NCBI GenBank assembly: GCA_013398295.1
Contig: VZSF01009053.1
Location: 16,147 to 80,146 of the forward strand
Source of the DNA: Chionis minor
Taxonomy: Eukaryota; Chordata; Aves; Charadriiformes; Chionididae
DNA length: 64,000 bases
Reading direction: 5' to 3'
The notes below the pieces were generated by a model. That model ran no database searches. It saw nothing but the letters and a program-made list of their open reading frames with translations, and was not told the origin of the DNA. Position numbers and translations under genes: made by a program. Positions 54,601 to 63,658 of this stretch are shown here, in pieces (position 1 is the stretch's first letter; each line of letters begins with the position of its first letter).

Positions 54601-57600
54601 GTTTTGAAAGTACACGCTGAAAATGCTGATTTGGTCCCCAACAGCAGAACCAAAAATTAAAGAATGGTGCATCTTCAGCTCTGTTAATGTGAGGGTGCTG
54701 TTCTCCCATCTCATTTGTCATGAGGGCGATTCTCCGGTGTGCATGCTTCAATAAAAGAAACGGAATTGCATATCTGCATGGGGGGCAGGTTTAGACTTTG
54801 TAACCTTTATTTTGCCCTCAAAAAAGTGCAGAGCGAGGCAGCTTCCAGCTTCCTCTGAATTTGTTTTGGATTGCTGCTGTGCTTTTTTTAGCACAGAGGC
54901 CTGCTGTCCCTCCGAGAGCAGGGAATGCGGAGGAAAAGCTGTCCTTAGCTCTTGGCTGAGTCTGTCCAAGATGCAGCAGGCAAATGGGCTGGACTGAGTC
55001 TGCATTTTGGGGGAAGACACTTGTATTCAAGTTGGTTTTTTTTTCCTCTTGAAATAAAAATAAATAAATTTCAGGCTGTGCAGACGGACCAGGTACTTAA
55101 CAGGAATTCTAAATCTAGCATTTTACTGTAGGTTTTGCAGCTTTGTTTACAGATCCTTAACTCCTGTTTGGGGTGCGTTTTCTAGCATGAAATGATAGCA
55201 GTGTTTTGTATGCTTGTAAAATAAATTAATGCAGTGTTTCTTTGGCTGCCAACAGGCAGGAATCAAAACAGTAACAGTGTTGGGAAACACACTTTTGTTT
55301 CAAAAGTTGGGATGCATTACTTCTTTTTATGACCTTTTCTTTTGTCAGTTCTGCCACAGCTTGGCCAGTATGGCAGGGCTGATCCGGGAGGTTCAATGCC
55401 AAAAATGGGAAAGGAGGCATCAACTTGTTAACGCTGAGTACGCTGATTCTATCTGCACGTCTATGGCTTTGCTTAAATCCAAGTGCTGCTTAGAAATTAG
55501 AGCTACAGTTTTTATACCAAAAGCTTGTGAAAATGTTTCTGGTTTAAGTCTGCTTTTTTTTTTTTTTTAAACTCAGAAGATGGGTATTTATATTCTTCCT
55601 GCAGCACGTGTCTTCGACCTTCCTTATTTTTATTTTGCATCGCACGGAAGCCTTCAGGTTTTATCTCCAGTACCCCTACTCCTGATCCTCGCTGAGCTGG
55701 GAGGCTCTTATTGTGCCCAAAAGACAAATGAGCCATTGACCCACCATCTGGGAGATGAGAATTCATAACAGACATGGATTGGGGGCCTTGCTTTGTCGGG
55801 GGTTGATTATGTGATAGAAATAATGTGCTTGGTCATGGATTTTGGGGGAGGGGGTGCCAAACACATGGCACATACAGCACCTCCTGCTGTCTGAGCCCTC
55901 CACCACCATTACTGCAGGCTCCCCAGGGAGTTCTCTGCTCCCCTCCCATCTGGTGGTGAGTTTTGTGACAGTGACTGAGAGCCAGAGGGAAGAAAAATAA
56001 GGAAGATCCTGCAGTCTAGCTGCATTTGCTGGGGGTGGGCTGTGGAGATTTCTGCTTACGGGAGATTTTAAAAAAAAGGAGAGGAAAAAAAAAAAAGCAT
56101 CATGGAGGATGTAGTGGACTGTGAGTAGAGCCTTTGTTCTTGATACTGTTTTTAGTTTTCTGATATTCTGAGATTGAGTGCCATCCTGTGGCACCCATCT
56201 TGAATTGCTCAGAATCGGTGTGTATGACCACGGTGCTCGCTTAAGCCCTGCTAGAAACAGTTCCTCCTCCTATCCACTGCTGGAATTGGCTGAAGGTTTT
56301 CAAATGAAGTCATCGTGTATGTTTTAGTCAAATGTATATAACTTCAAAATACTCAGTATAAGTAGTTCTTAATAAATATTTTTGTTGGGTTTTTTTTTTT
56401 TTTTTAATGTGGGGAAAAGTCTTGCTTAGACATTCCTGCTTTTTACCTTTAGTGCGGTCAGTTAATGCTACTCCTAAAGTGCAGCATAAGCGCTCGGCCA
56501 GAAAAGAACTGCTAATTTTTTTTGAGGAGAGGAAACTTTTTCAGATTAATATGAAACGCCTTTTACTGTCTAATCATTTTTGCATTCAGTGTAATCATAC
56601 GTGAATGGTTTATGGCCTGGGTTAGTGTTCGTCTATCTATCCAAGTCAAGATATTCCTGTTCCACTATTTAGCCTAAACACTGCTGAAGCACTCGGCTGT
56701 GCTTTTTGTAGTCAACTTGTGGAGGCGTTGTGCTGGCCTGACCTTTCGACAGACTTGAAGGGAAGGATGGTCCCCGTCTGAAAGTGTCCTTCAGAATCAT
56801 TTTCTCCCGTCTCATCTTCCCTTAACACTTGCAGGCCCTTTGTACTGTTGAAAAGGTATGATGGTATTACAGGGGAGAGTCAGTTCTTTGTGTTTTAGGC
56901 AAGAAAAAGGCAGCGAAATTTCAGGTTAGCTCTCAAGTCTCTACGTAGCAGCGGTGTTTGTCACGGCAGGAGGAGTATAAAATAGTTTCTTAAGAGTTAT
57001 AGGTGTGACGTGAGTGAGTAGTCACTTTCTGACAGTTCTTTGCAGAAAGCAGTGAAAACGATGGAGTTAGAGAAACACGTTAAGAAATGATCCATAATGC
57101 TGCAAATGCATTTTCTATATGCTTGCACCCGGGACTGCAGAGTTAAACAAGTAGTGCTGGTTAGTGCCCTGATGACCGAGGTACGGGCAGCAGCTGGACT
57201 GCGCACTGAGCTGGGAGTGGGTACGAGAGGACTGACCCGTGTTCATCAGCTTTTAAAATACTGATTAATTCCTTTTTGTGGTTTGTCCAGGACACTGGTC
57301 TGTTACAGGTGCTCGGTGGACCCTGTATTTTGTTAGGAGAATATGGAAGGATGTATTCTTCTGTTTCCTTGATCGAATGTAGTTAAAAATCTGATTTTTA
57401 GTAACTCTCATGCAATACTCAAACCTACAGGAAGGAGGGAATGGCGTATGTGGCATGCGTTTTAATCAAAATTTGGATTTGTGAGACTTTGGGAGTAAAA
57501 CCTAACCTGTCTCTTTTCAGACAAAACCCCCCTGTTTGTTAACCTAATACCAAGATGATGTTATCTTGTTTTTTTTCCTCTTAAAGCTTGGTAAAATGCG

Positions 57601-60600
57601 GCTAACTATACCATGTAGGGCCCTAACTTGTTCACACCTGCAATGTTTTGATGCCACTCTGTACATTCAAATGAATGAAAAGAAACCAACCTGGGTTTGC
57701 CCTGTCTGTGACAAGAAGGCTCCCTATGAACATCTCATTATTGATGGGTAAGTAAAGCTTGAGTCCAGGTGAAGCATGTACCTTACGCTCTCTGTGCACT
57801 GTTTTCGTGCTGCACAGAATACAGTGCTCTGAAATCTTGGTTTTCTGGCTATAACCTGTTTTAAGTTACCGTGTCCTTTAATTTCCCTGCTCTTGGTGAA
57901 GAATTCCCAAACAGGTGTCTCTTCATTCGGTATTCTGGAAGAAGTGTGGTCATGAAACTGTTAAAATAAATAATAATGAAAGGTATTCCTTCCAATCCTA
58001 GGTAAATTTTTGAGCTATCCTGCCTAAAATGGGTGTGTTTTGGGGTTTTTTTTTTTATGTTTTGGTTTTGTTTGTTTGTTTTGGGGGTTTTTTTGGGGTG
58101 TGTGTGTTTGTTTTTGGTGTTGGGTTTTTTGTTTGTTTTTTCCCAGTATTCCATAGAGCTTGGATCCCTGGGTGAAAACAGCACATGTTGTCTTTACTTT
58201 TAACAGAGCAACTGCACAAATCTGGCCTAGTTGATATTAGACATTCATGTTAGATCAAATAAATACTACCACCCCCCCAAGTGGATGTGCAGTTCCACGT
58301 ACCATTATTTCACACTCGGGGAGTTGCTATATAGAGAAAGTGCCGTAGAGGTGGATTCCCTGATGCTGCCTACCTGCAGAACATTAAAAAAATAAATAAA
58401 GTTAGTATTGGTCTCCATGAAGAAATGCCAAGTATGTATTTCTGGGTTTGCGTTTTAGTTCCTTAGATAGAAACCTTTCCAAAGTGGGATAAAGAAAGAG
58501 AACAAGTAGAGCCTTCTGAGCGTGTTCTCAGAATGTTTTACTCAAAAAAACCCCCACCAGCTAAACAAACAAACAAACCTGCCAAAAACAAACAAATCAA
58601 GCCCCAAAAAGCAAAACAAAGTGCTTTGTTTTGGTGACCTGCCAGTGAAGCATAAGATTGCTCGGGATCCCCTTTAAGGGCCTACAAAAATCTCTTGAAG
58701 GGACACCTGGGGCTCGCCCCGGCTCCTTTGGGTTCATGGACCCTGAGATTTTCAGATCCTTTGCTTTGGCTCAGAGAACTGTGGGGTTCACTGTTCTAGG
58801 TTTCAGCCTAAAATAGTAAAGACTAAGAGTGGTAATAATTAAAACAACACATTTTCCTTATTTCTTCTTGTGTTGCCAGATGTGGATGTTGGAGATTAGG
58901 TGGTGTAATTAGGGCATCTCAAAGAGAGGGTTATTTCTAGAAGATGTTTCAATCTGGGAAAGAGCAAACTTTCTCACTAATTAAAGCAAAGCTCTTTCCT
59001 ATGCAGAACCACATAAATAGTCTTGGTCAAAAGCTGGAGTTCCCGCTGGGAGTGATGTGGTGCCAGGATCCTAGAAGCTTTAGAAGATGCAGCGAGGAGA
59101 AGAGGCTGCGAATTTAGATTCCCATGCTCAGCTTTTGTTAGGAAGTTTTCACTTAAAAAGAAAAAAAAGACGTTTCAGGAAATACTAGCCTTTAAATACT
59201 CAGCTGTATGGACTACTTTAAGATACGGGTTTTCTCAGTTAAATATTGTCAAAGATAAATATGGGTAAATTGAAGATCACATTTTTTTTTTAATGTTAGT
59301 TCACATTCTCCCTTCATTTTGGGAAATGGAGAGTTCTCTGTCATGACCTCTGCAAGATTCCAGTCTTGTAGTTTAAGTGAATGCACAGATTTTTATTTTC
59401 GATAGCATTTTAAATTATGACTCCTTTTTATCAAGGAGGCAGATGAGAGAAGAGTAGAACAATGAAAGTTTTCAACTCTTTTTAAACACTCCTTCAAACT
59501 TACACTGACTAATAACGATATTGGAGAAAGAAATGAGTTAAGCTCTTTTTAAGGACTGACATTAAGGGTTTTGATTGACAGGTTGTTCATGGAAATCCTG
59601 AAGTATTGTACAGACTGTGATGAAATTCAGTTTAAGGAGGATGGATCCTGGGCTCCTATGAGATCGAAGAAGGAAGTGCAGGAAGTAACTGCATCTTACA
59701 ACGGAGTTGATGGTAAGTTGCGTTTTGGGATGTATGGACCCAATGTTGTGCTGTTGAACTGCTAAGTATTGATGTTCCTTTAACTTTTCAAGATGCTCAT
59801 TTTTGCACGTATGTTTGTAGCTTTAAATGATTGCTTGTGAGAAAAATTACTTGCGCAATCCTGATTTGGGGCTGATGGTACTTTTAACTTATTATCAATG
59901 GTATATAATTTTGTTGTCTTTTATTCTAAGTTGTAAACTTTATTTGTGAAGGCATGTAATAAGCTGTGACGTTATCATGACTGTGGTGGTGGTGCAAACT
60001 ACGCCTTATAATGTTGGCTTACTTTGTATAGGATGCATAAGCTCTTCCTTGGAACATCAGGTGTCTTCTCACCAACAGTCAAATAAAAATAAGAAAGTAG
60101 AAGTGATTGATTTAACCATCGATAGCTCATCAGATGAAGAGGAGGAGGAACCATCTGCAAAGAGAAGCTGTCCTTCCATATCTCCAGCATCGCCGTTAAA
60201 TAATAAGGGGTGAGAGTAAAATAGACAGACCGATGCAGAGAACGTGTAGTCGCAATGGAGAGTATTGGCAAATTTCAAAAGAAATTATATCTAGAAAGTT
60301 GTATATTCGGATTATATCCTGATTTAGTAGCTTGCAGTAAATGGATTTGATCTCGGGTCACAAAGACTGAAAAGATAAGCCTGTAACATGATACAGTTTT
60401 TTAATTGTATTTGTGAAAATGAGTGTAGAACGGTGCAAAAGGTTGTGGCTTAGAAGCGTGGTTTTTTTTCAGATTTGGAATTTTTTTTCTTTCATAGAGA
60501 AATATGAAAGCAGCAACATACAGAGGGAGAGAGGAATGAGAAACATGGGTGTGGTATGGGAGCGTGTGGGTTTTACCAGTGATTACTGCCAGTAGAGTAG

Positions 60601-63600
60601 TAATAAAGAATGCCAGAAGAACCTGATTACAGCCAGGCAGCCAAGCTGTTAAAAGCACCCTGTTTACGCCAATGTGTAGGCATGAAAACTGAGGCTAAAC
60701 TGAAGGGATCCTGTTGTTGAACTGATTACTACTCCAGTGATGTAAATGACTGAGTGATCATTTAAAACTCAGGACCTTTTTGGCTGTCTTCCATTGCTAA
60801 TTACCTTGTAGAGCCTATCTGTCACGTTATTATGCAGATTTTTACCTTTGTTGGGCGGGTTCAGTATACATCTAGGATTGTCTTGTCCTGGCTTAGGCGT
60901 ATTTGCAGCAGAGATCCCACTAACAGAGATCCCGATAATGAGTCATCAGTTTCTGTTTGAGACTGAGCTTTACTTTGCTTTTAATTTTGCCAGACTTCAA
61001 CTGTTTGGGCTGCAGTCTGGCTTGGACCGAGTTAACTTTTCTGATAAAATACTACAGTGAGAAGAAAGTTTGGGGAACGTGTGATGCTCATGTTTTCCTC
61101 CCCTTATCCCCTTTACAGTCCTTAAGGAGATTCATTGAGGTGCTGTAGCTTTGTGATGCTTTCTAGTGAAGCTTTGAAATTCAGTAGGGGAATTGTTACG
61201 CACCTGTCACAAAGCTCATAATGCATATCAAGAGGTTGACTTTGTGTTGAATTTGAAAACGGGTGTACCCCACTTTGTACCCCATCTTCAAATGCTGTTG
61301 TGCTAGCATTAAAACTGAGATTATATTTTGCGCTTGTAACAAGCCTTTGTTTCTTCCAGCGTTTTAAACTTGCCACATCAAGCATCTCCTGTGTCAAGAA
61401 CACCGAGCCTTCCTGCTGTTGACACCAGCTACATCAATACATCCTTTATCCAAGACTACAGGCATCCATTCCATATGACGCCTATGCCTTATGACTTGCA
61501 AGGTGAGCTCCTGACTGTTTGTAGCTGTAAGTACAGCTCTCCAGTGATAACTGTTGTAAAATGATTGAAACGCGCAGTCATTTGACAGTCCAGTAGTGCA
61601 AAATATTATTTTGCATCCACAGAGGATGAGAAGGTGGGTTAAAAAAGAAGAAAATTTAGGTTAATACCTTAAGGTTTTAAGAGGTTGATGTCTTGCAAGC
61701 TCTGGTAGCAAAGAGAATCTTCAGTGTCATTGATATTATGCTCTTCTTCTTTCAGAATAAATGGTTGAAAAATGGGGAGGCGCTTGTTTGTTTTGAGAAG
61801 CTTAATTTTTTTTCTTTATCTTTTTACAGGTTTAGATTTCTTCCCTTTCCTGTCAGGAGACAATCAGGTAGGTCAAGGAAAATCAAGTCGTATGGCAATA
61901 CTTTTTTCTGAGGAGGACTTGCTGGCGTGGATGTATAGGCGAGGAAGGAGCAGGTGTACGATGTAGCTGTAAATGCAGGCAGGCTGGAGCTTTATTTTAT
62001 ACACATAGAAACTATGACCAAACATGAGCATTGTCTTAAATGCTGGTGTAGGATAAGGCAAACAAGATAAACAAGATAAACATTTCTGCTTCCAAGGGTT
62101 AAGCTCAGTCAGCCGCTATCATACTGTGGAATTACTCTCGGCCATTGCTGAAGGTCCACCAGCCACCTCCTTGGTTTTCCAGACCTGAGGTCTGACCTTT
62201 GGCTGTCTGACAGTCTGGGCTCCACCACTGGGACCTTTGATGGTCCTTTACACAACTGGGAGCGTCGGGGCAGCTGTTTTTTCTGTGGCTGTGTGCCTGT
62301 GCATGGCATGTTTGCCACCTTTCTGTAAGTGCTTGCTCAAACGGACTGGATTGGTCCCGGCTCCTCCCGTTTTGGGAACTAAGCAGGTCATTCTCAAAAG
62401 GAGTCTGGGTTGGCGAGTCCTCCCGCTTGATCACTTTTCTGCCTGTGCATCCAAGAAAAGAAGGGGGCTGGGGTGGCTCACCCGCCCTTTGCCCCTTCAA
62501 GCAGGAGAATTGCACAAAATGTAGAGGGATATTTTCATATCATAACTAAGAGCAGAGCCTGCACTGTAGAATTTGGATTCAGAAAAGCTGTCTCGAAATT
62601 CAGTAAAACACAGTTAGGAGAATTATTCTGAAACGAGTAGTGCCCAAGTCTGATGCTGCCCTGATACGCACAGGTATAATTCTGCCATAAATTTTGGGGA
62701 ACAAGGCAGAATAGCCTGCGTGGGTGTTTCAGCATCATGGAAGGAACTGTCAAGAGGAAAATTACACTACAGAGACATTGTAGGTAAAAATCTGATTCTT
62801 GGTAGCTAAAGTTCTTGGCCTTCAGGGGCTGCCCACCAAAGGGTCTAACTGGGGACAGCCCTTGCTGCCATCTGATGGGACCAAGCGTGCTATTTCTAAC
62901 TGCATTTTTCACACGAGTATGCTTTCCTCCACCAGCAGTGATTAGCACATAGCTTCACCAGCTGTGGTTGGTCTGACTTTTGAGCAGAGGAGAGGGATGG
63001 CAAAATGTTTCTTTGAATTTTGGGGAATTTTTCCACCAAGGAATTTTTTTGAAGAGGTAAAAGAGTGATGCTTCTTACCGTTTCTTACTGGTTTGGGTGC
63101 CTTGTGATACTGTTGCCTTTCTAGTGTTTGCTCTTACTAATACTAGTATTTCCAATTTCTTTTGGCTTCAGAAATCAGGGGCTGCAGAGGTAACAGTTCA
63201 CTGCATCGGTCCGCTTACCTTACAGAAAGGTTGAGTAGACGAGTCGGTGTGAAATCCAGAAGCTGTCAGAGCTTTAGCTTACAAGTATCTTCTTTTGTGC
63301 TGGTCTGAATCAAAACTATGGTATCTGAAATGTAACTTGAAAATGTTGTTTTTCCCCCCAGCATTACAACACATCCCTTCTTGCCGCGGCAGCTGCGGCA
63401 GTTTCCGCATCAGATGATCAAGAACTCTTACACTCTCGTTTTTTCCCATATACTTCATCTCAGATGTTTCTCGATCAGCTCAATGCAGGAGGAAGCAGTT
63501 CTCTGCCAGCCACAAATGGTAGCAATAGTGGCAGTAACAGCAGTCTTGTTTCCTCCAACAGCCTGCGAGAGAATCATGGTCATCCAGTTGCAAGTAGGAG

Positions 63601-63658
63601 CAGCACGGACACGGCGTCTATCTTTGGCATCATACCAGACATTATTTCATTGGACTGA
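30231..63658 (+). CDS. PIAS1: PIAS1, E3 SUMO-protein ligase (exons 2-14, 5'-incomplete)
   Basis: Thirteen exons joined across GT..AG introns give a continuous frame of 643 codons plus stop. With eight further residues expected from exon 1 the protein would be 651 aa, the length I recall for the mammalian orthologue. Domain order by residue is SAP (about 11-45, with LQVLL at 19-23), PINIT domain (about 124-290, motif PINIT at 249-253), SP-RING (about 320-400), SIM and acidic run (458-473), then a Ser-rich tail ending [13 protein letters not shown]. The family transfers SUMO from UBC9 to nuclear targets and restrains STAT1 and NF-kB signalling. Residues known to matter in human PIAS1 keep their numbering here: Ser90, Lys137, Lys238, Cys351 and Trp372. 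PIAS2-4 are excluded by near-complete identity to remembered PIAS1, including the tail. The only incompleteness is the unseen exon 1. Confidence 0.98.
35889..35943 (+). mobile_element. CR1 3' tip
   Basis: The bases around TGATCCTCGTGGGTCCC, followed by TTCCAACTCAGGATATTCTATGA, match the last ~50 bp of a CR1 subfamily, including the TATTCTATGA terminus. The upstream sequence is not CR1-like, so this is an extremely 5'-truncated insertion in intron 2. Confidence 0.8.
37360..37610. promoter_or_regulatory. CpG-dense patch inside intron 2
   Basis: By eye this ~250-bp block has about two dozen CpG dinucleotides and high G+C, against very CpG-poor surroundings. It is open in two + frames (about 100 and 76 codons), as expected of GC-rich DNA without stops. 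It could be an intragenic CpG island with an alternative promoter or enhancer, or a short unmethylated element. No known protein is encoded. Confidence 0.45.
37914..37969. repeat. Perfect 14-bp inverted repeat (hairpin)
   Basis: The left arm CCCAAAACCTCTTG at 37914-37927 is exactly complementary to the right arm CAAGAGGTTTTGGG at 37956-37969. Transcribed in sense, three more inner pairs (one of them G-U) are possible, giving a stem of about 17 pairs with a loop of about 22 nt. It matches no element I recognise. Confidence 0.85.
40679..40706. repeat. (GTC)n/(CTC)n trinucleotide tract
   Basis: Consecutive GTC units are followed by CTC units within intron 2, at the start of a modestly GC-rich segment extending to about 40990. 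It is a simple repeat. Confidence 0.85.
44382..44466 (+). CDS. PIAS1: PIAS1 exon 3 (residues 157-185, start of PINIT)
   Basis: The acceptor TTTTCTTCTAG ends at 44381 and the donor GTGAGT starts at 44467. The 85-nt exon completes Ala157, split with exon 2, and ends two bases into Met185. It encodes [20 protein letters not shown], then VQQISSS. This is the first strand and helix part of the PINIT domain, which helps choose substrates and aids nuclear retention. The frame fits both neighbours exactly. Confidence 0.98.
44467..45106 (+). other. PIAS1: PIAS1 intron 3 (640 bp)
   Basis: A GT..AG intron in phase 2. It contains a 17-base poly-A tract at about 44857-44873 and otherwise unremarkable AT-rich sequence. 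No further gene or repeat is seen. Confidence 0.95.
45107..45154 (+). CDS. PIAS1: PIAS1 exon 4 (48 nt, PINIT)
   Basis: The acceptor TTCTAG ends at 45106 and the donor GTATGT starts at 45155. It encodes [15 protein letters not shown] in the PINIT domain and begins and ends in phase 2. Skipping it would therefore remove exactly 16 residues without a frameshift. It is the second shortest coding exon after exon 13. Confidence 0.98.
45155..46665 (+). other. PIAS1: PIAS1 intron 4 (1.5 kb)
   Basis: A GT..AG intron in phase 2. It contains short unsupported open frames on both strands, and I saw no named repeat or RNA gene. Confidence 0.93.
46666..46756 (+). CDS. PIAS1: PIAS1 exon 5 (residues 201-231, PINIT)
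   Basis: The acceptor TTTCAG ends at 46665 and the donor GTAAGT starts at 46757. It completes Arg201 and reads [20 protein letters not shown], then [10 protein letters not shown], closing in phase 0. This is the conserved core of the PINIT fold. Confidence 0.98.
46757..47446 (+). other. PIAS1: PIAS1 intron 5 (690 bp)
   Basis: A phase-0 GT..AG intron. It holds a small GATA-like imperfect palindrome near 47285-47315 and nothing else I can name. Confidence 0.94.
47447..47581 (+). CDS. PIAS1: PIAS1 exon 6 (residues 232-276, PINIT motif)
   Basis: The acceptor TTCTAG ends at 47446 and the donor GTAAGT starts at 47582. The 135-nt exon is phase 0 at both ends. It holds the signature PINIT itself (residues 249-253, in [12 protein letters not shown]) and Lys238, a SUMO-acceptor position in human PIAS1, in [10 protein letters not shown]. 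It ends in the strand [11 protein letters not shown]. Confidence 0.98.
47582..50720 (+). other. PIAS1: PIAS1 intron 6 (3.1 kb)
   Basis: A phase-0 GT..AG intron. The 49419-49949 segment is open for 176 codons on the + strand, but the translation resembles nothing I know, has no splice or codon support and is judged fortuitous. No repeat was recognised. Confidence 0.92.
50721..50826 (+). CDS. PIAS1: PIAS1 exon 7 (residues 277-312)
   Basis: The acceptor GTTTTCTAG ends at 50720 and the donor GTATGT starts at 50827. It encodes [20 protein letters not shown], then [15 protein letters not shown], leaving one base of Ile312. This closes the PINIT domain and leads into the linker before the SP-RING. 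Confidence 0.98.
50827..52328 (+). other. PIAS1: PIAS1 intron 7 (1.5 kb)
   Basis: A phase-1 GT..AG intron. It is AT-rich, with no recognised gene or named repeat. Confidence 0.93.
52329..52402 (+). CDS. PIAS1: PIAS1 exon 8 (residues 312-336, SP-RING entry)
   Basis: The acceptor ATAACAG ends at 52328 and the donor GTAAGT starts at 52403. It reads [20 protein letters not shown], then SLLCP, finishing in phase 0. The SLLCP segment begins the SP-RING fold, which continues after the 5.2-kb intron 8. Confidence 0.98.
52403..57586 (+). other. PIAS1: PIAS1 intron 8 (5.2 kb)
   Basis: A phase-0 intron that splits the SP-RING coding region. It contains poly-T tracts (around 55554-55569 and 56391-56405) and short open frames that look accidental. 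An in-frame 18-nt segment flanked by AG and GT (55075-55092) was noted but lacks a good pyrimidine tract next to its acceptor. No named repeat was recognised. Confidence 0.91.
57587..57747 (+). CDS. PIAS1: PIAS1 exon 9 (residues 337-390, SP-RING catalytic core)
   Basis: The acceptor TTAAAG ends at 57586 and the donor GTAAGT starts at 57748. This exon carries the zinc-binding and E2-contacting SP-RING core. Cys351 and His353 sit in LTCSHLQCF, followed by Cys356, then Trp372, Cys374 and Cys377 in [10 protein letters not shown]. Cys351 and Trp372 are the positions whose loss abolishes ligase activity in human PIAS1, and both are intact. The exon ends two bases into Gly390. Confidence 0.99.
58031..58141. 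repeat. G/T-rich low-complexity tract
   Basis: About 110 bases are almost only G and T, with GTTT-type units and several G runs of 4-5. It is simple-sequence DNA in intron 9, with nothing protein coding. Confidence 0.9.
58542..58633. repeat. A/C-rich tract ending in a 10-bp inverted repeat
   Basis: AAAC-type units fill 58542-58620. At the end, CAAAACAAAG (58612-58621) and CTTTGTTTTG (58624-58633) form a perfect inverted repeat with a two-base centre. The tract is broadly complementary to the G/T tract about 400 bp upstream. Confidence 0.85.
59582..59712 (+). CDS. PIAS1: PIAS1 exon 10 (residues 390-434)
   Basis: The acceptor TTGACAG ends at 59581 and the donor GTAAGT starts at 59713. It encodes [20 protein letters not shown], then [15 protein letters not shown] and TASYNGVDG. 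This is the C-terminal helix of the SP-RING and the SP-CTD that contacts SUMO/UBC9. It ends in phase 1. Retention of intron 10 would add about 17 codons and then a stop, giving a protein without the SIM and tail. Confidence 0.98.
59713..60031 (+). other. PIAS1: PIAS1 intron 10 (319 bp)
   Basis: The shortest intron of the gene, phase 1, GT..AG. No other element is seen. Confidence 0.96.
60032..60209 (+). CDS. PIAS1: PIAS1 exon 11 (residues 434-493, SIM and acidic run)
   Basis: The acceptor TTTGTATAG ends at 60031 and the donor GTGAGA starts at 60210. It encodes the SUMO-interacting motif VEVIDLTID (456-464), followed by SSSDEEEEE (465-473), the phospho-regulated acidic patch that strengthens SUMO binding. 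A basic AKR follows at 476-478. Just before the SIM, the Ser/His/Gln stretch appears one residue shorter than in mammals as I remember it. The exon ends in phase 2. Confidence 0.98.
60210..61359 (+). other. PIAS1: PIAS1 intron 11 (1.15 kb)
   Basis: A phase-2 GT..AG intron, with no recognised repeat or gene. Confidence 0.95.
61360..61502 (+). CDS. PIAS1: PIAS1 exon 12 (residues 493-541)
   Basis: The acceptor TTCTTCCAG ends at 61359 and the donor GTGAGC starts at 61503. It encodes [20 protein letters not shown], then [17 protein letters not shown] and [10 protein letters not shown], part of the Ser/Thr/Pro-rich regulatory tail. It completes Gly493 and ends one base into Gly541. Confidence 0.98.
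61503..61829 (+). other. PIAS1: PIAS1 intron 12 (327 bp)
   Basis: A short phase-1 GT..AG intron with a strong T-rich tract just before the acceptor. No other element is seen. Confidence 0.96.
61830..61867 (+). CDS. PIAS1: PIAS1 exon 13 (38 nt, residues 541-553)
   Basis: The acceptor TTTTTACAG ends at 61829 and the donor GTAGGT starts at 61868. The 38-nt exon encodes [13 protein letters not shown], a hydrophobic-acidic motif shared by PIAS tails. It goes from phase 1 to phase 0, so skipping it would shift the frame of the last exon. Confidence 0.97.
61868..63361 (+). other. PIAS1: PIAS1 intron 13 (1.5 kb)
   Basis: A phase-0 GT..AG intron. It has a short AAACAAGAT-unit duplication at about 62061-62080. 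Open frames on the minus strand (62132-62515 and 62535-62948) and the plus strand (62237-62524) have no similarity I recognise and no gene-like context. Confidence 0.92.
63362..63658 (+). CDS. PIAS1: PIAS1 exon 14 (residues 554-651, C-terminus)
   Basis: The acceptor CCCCCCAG ends at 63361 and the stop TGA is at 63656-63658. The exon starts [20 protein letters not shown]. It continues through the Ser/Asn-rich [19 protein letters not shown] and ends with the family-invariant [13 protein letters not shown]. Compared with my memory of the human tail there is an extra Ala-Ser after AAAAAAVS and one Ser fewer before RFF. With the shorter stretch in exon 11, the total length is unchanged at 651. Confidence 0.98.
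   Translation, partial: HYNTSLLAAAAAAVSASDDQELLHSRFFPYTSSQMFLDQLNAGGSSSLPATNGSNSGSNSSLVSSNSLRENHGHPVASRSSTDTASIFGIIPDIISLD

Larger units (their letters stand above)
57748..59581 (+). other. PIAS1: PIAS1 intron 9 (1.8 kb)
   Basis: A phase-2 GT..AG intron. Its notable content is a G/T-only-like tract at 58031-58141 and an A/C-rich tract at 58542-58620, listed separately. A minus-strand open frame over the G/T tract (57861-58184) is a low-complexity Lys/Thr/Asn artefact. Confidence 0.93.

Noticed and set aside
55075..55092. Possible in-frame 18-nt microexon in intron 8 (AG before, GT after; would insert A-V-Q-T-D-Q)
   Set aside because: The sequence next to the acceptor is A-rich with the pyrimidine tract too far upstream, the donor is weak, and known PIAS1 has no residues here.
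57861..58184. Minus-strand Lys/Asn/Thr-rich frame of 107 codons
   Set aside because: It is a translation of the G/T low-complexity tract and has no protein character beyond simple sequence.
62059..62085. Short AAACAAGAT tandem in intron 13
   Set aside because: Only about two and a half units. It is ordinary slippage and needs no further explanation.
62132..62948. Minus-strand frames of 127 and 137 codons in intron 13
   Set aside because: They have no recognisable domain, overlap plus-strand frames and lie within an intron between well-supported exons.
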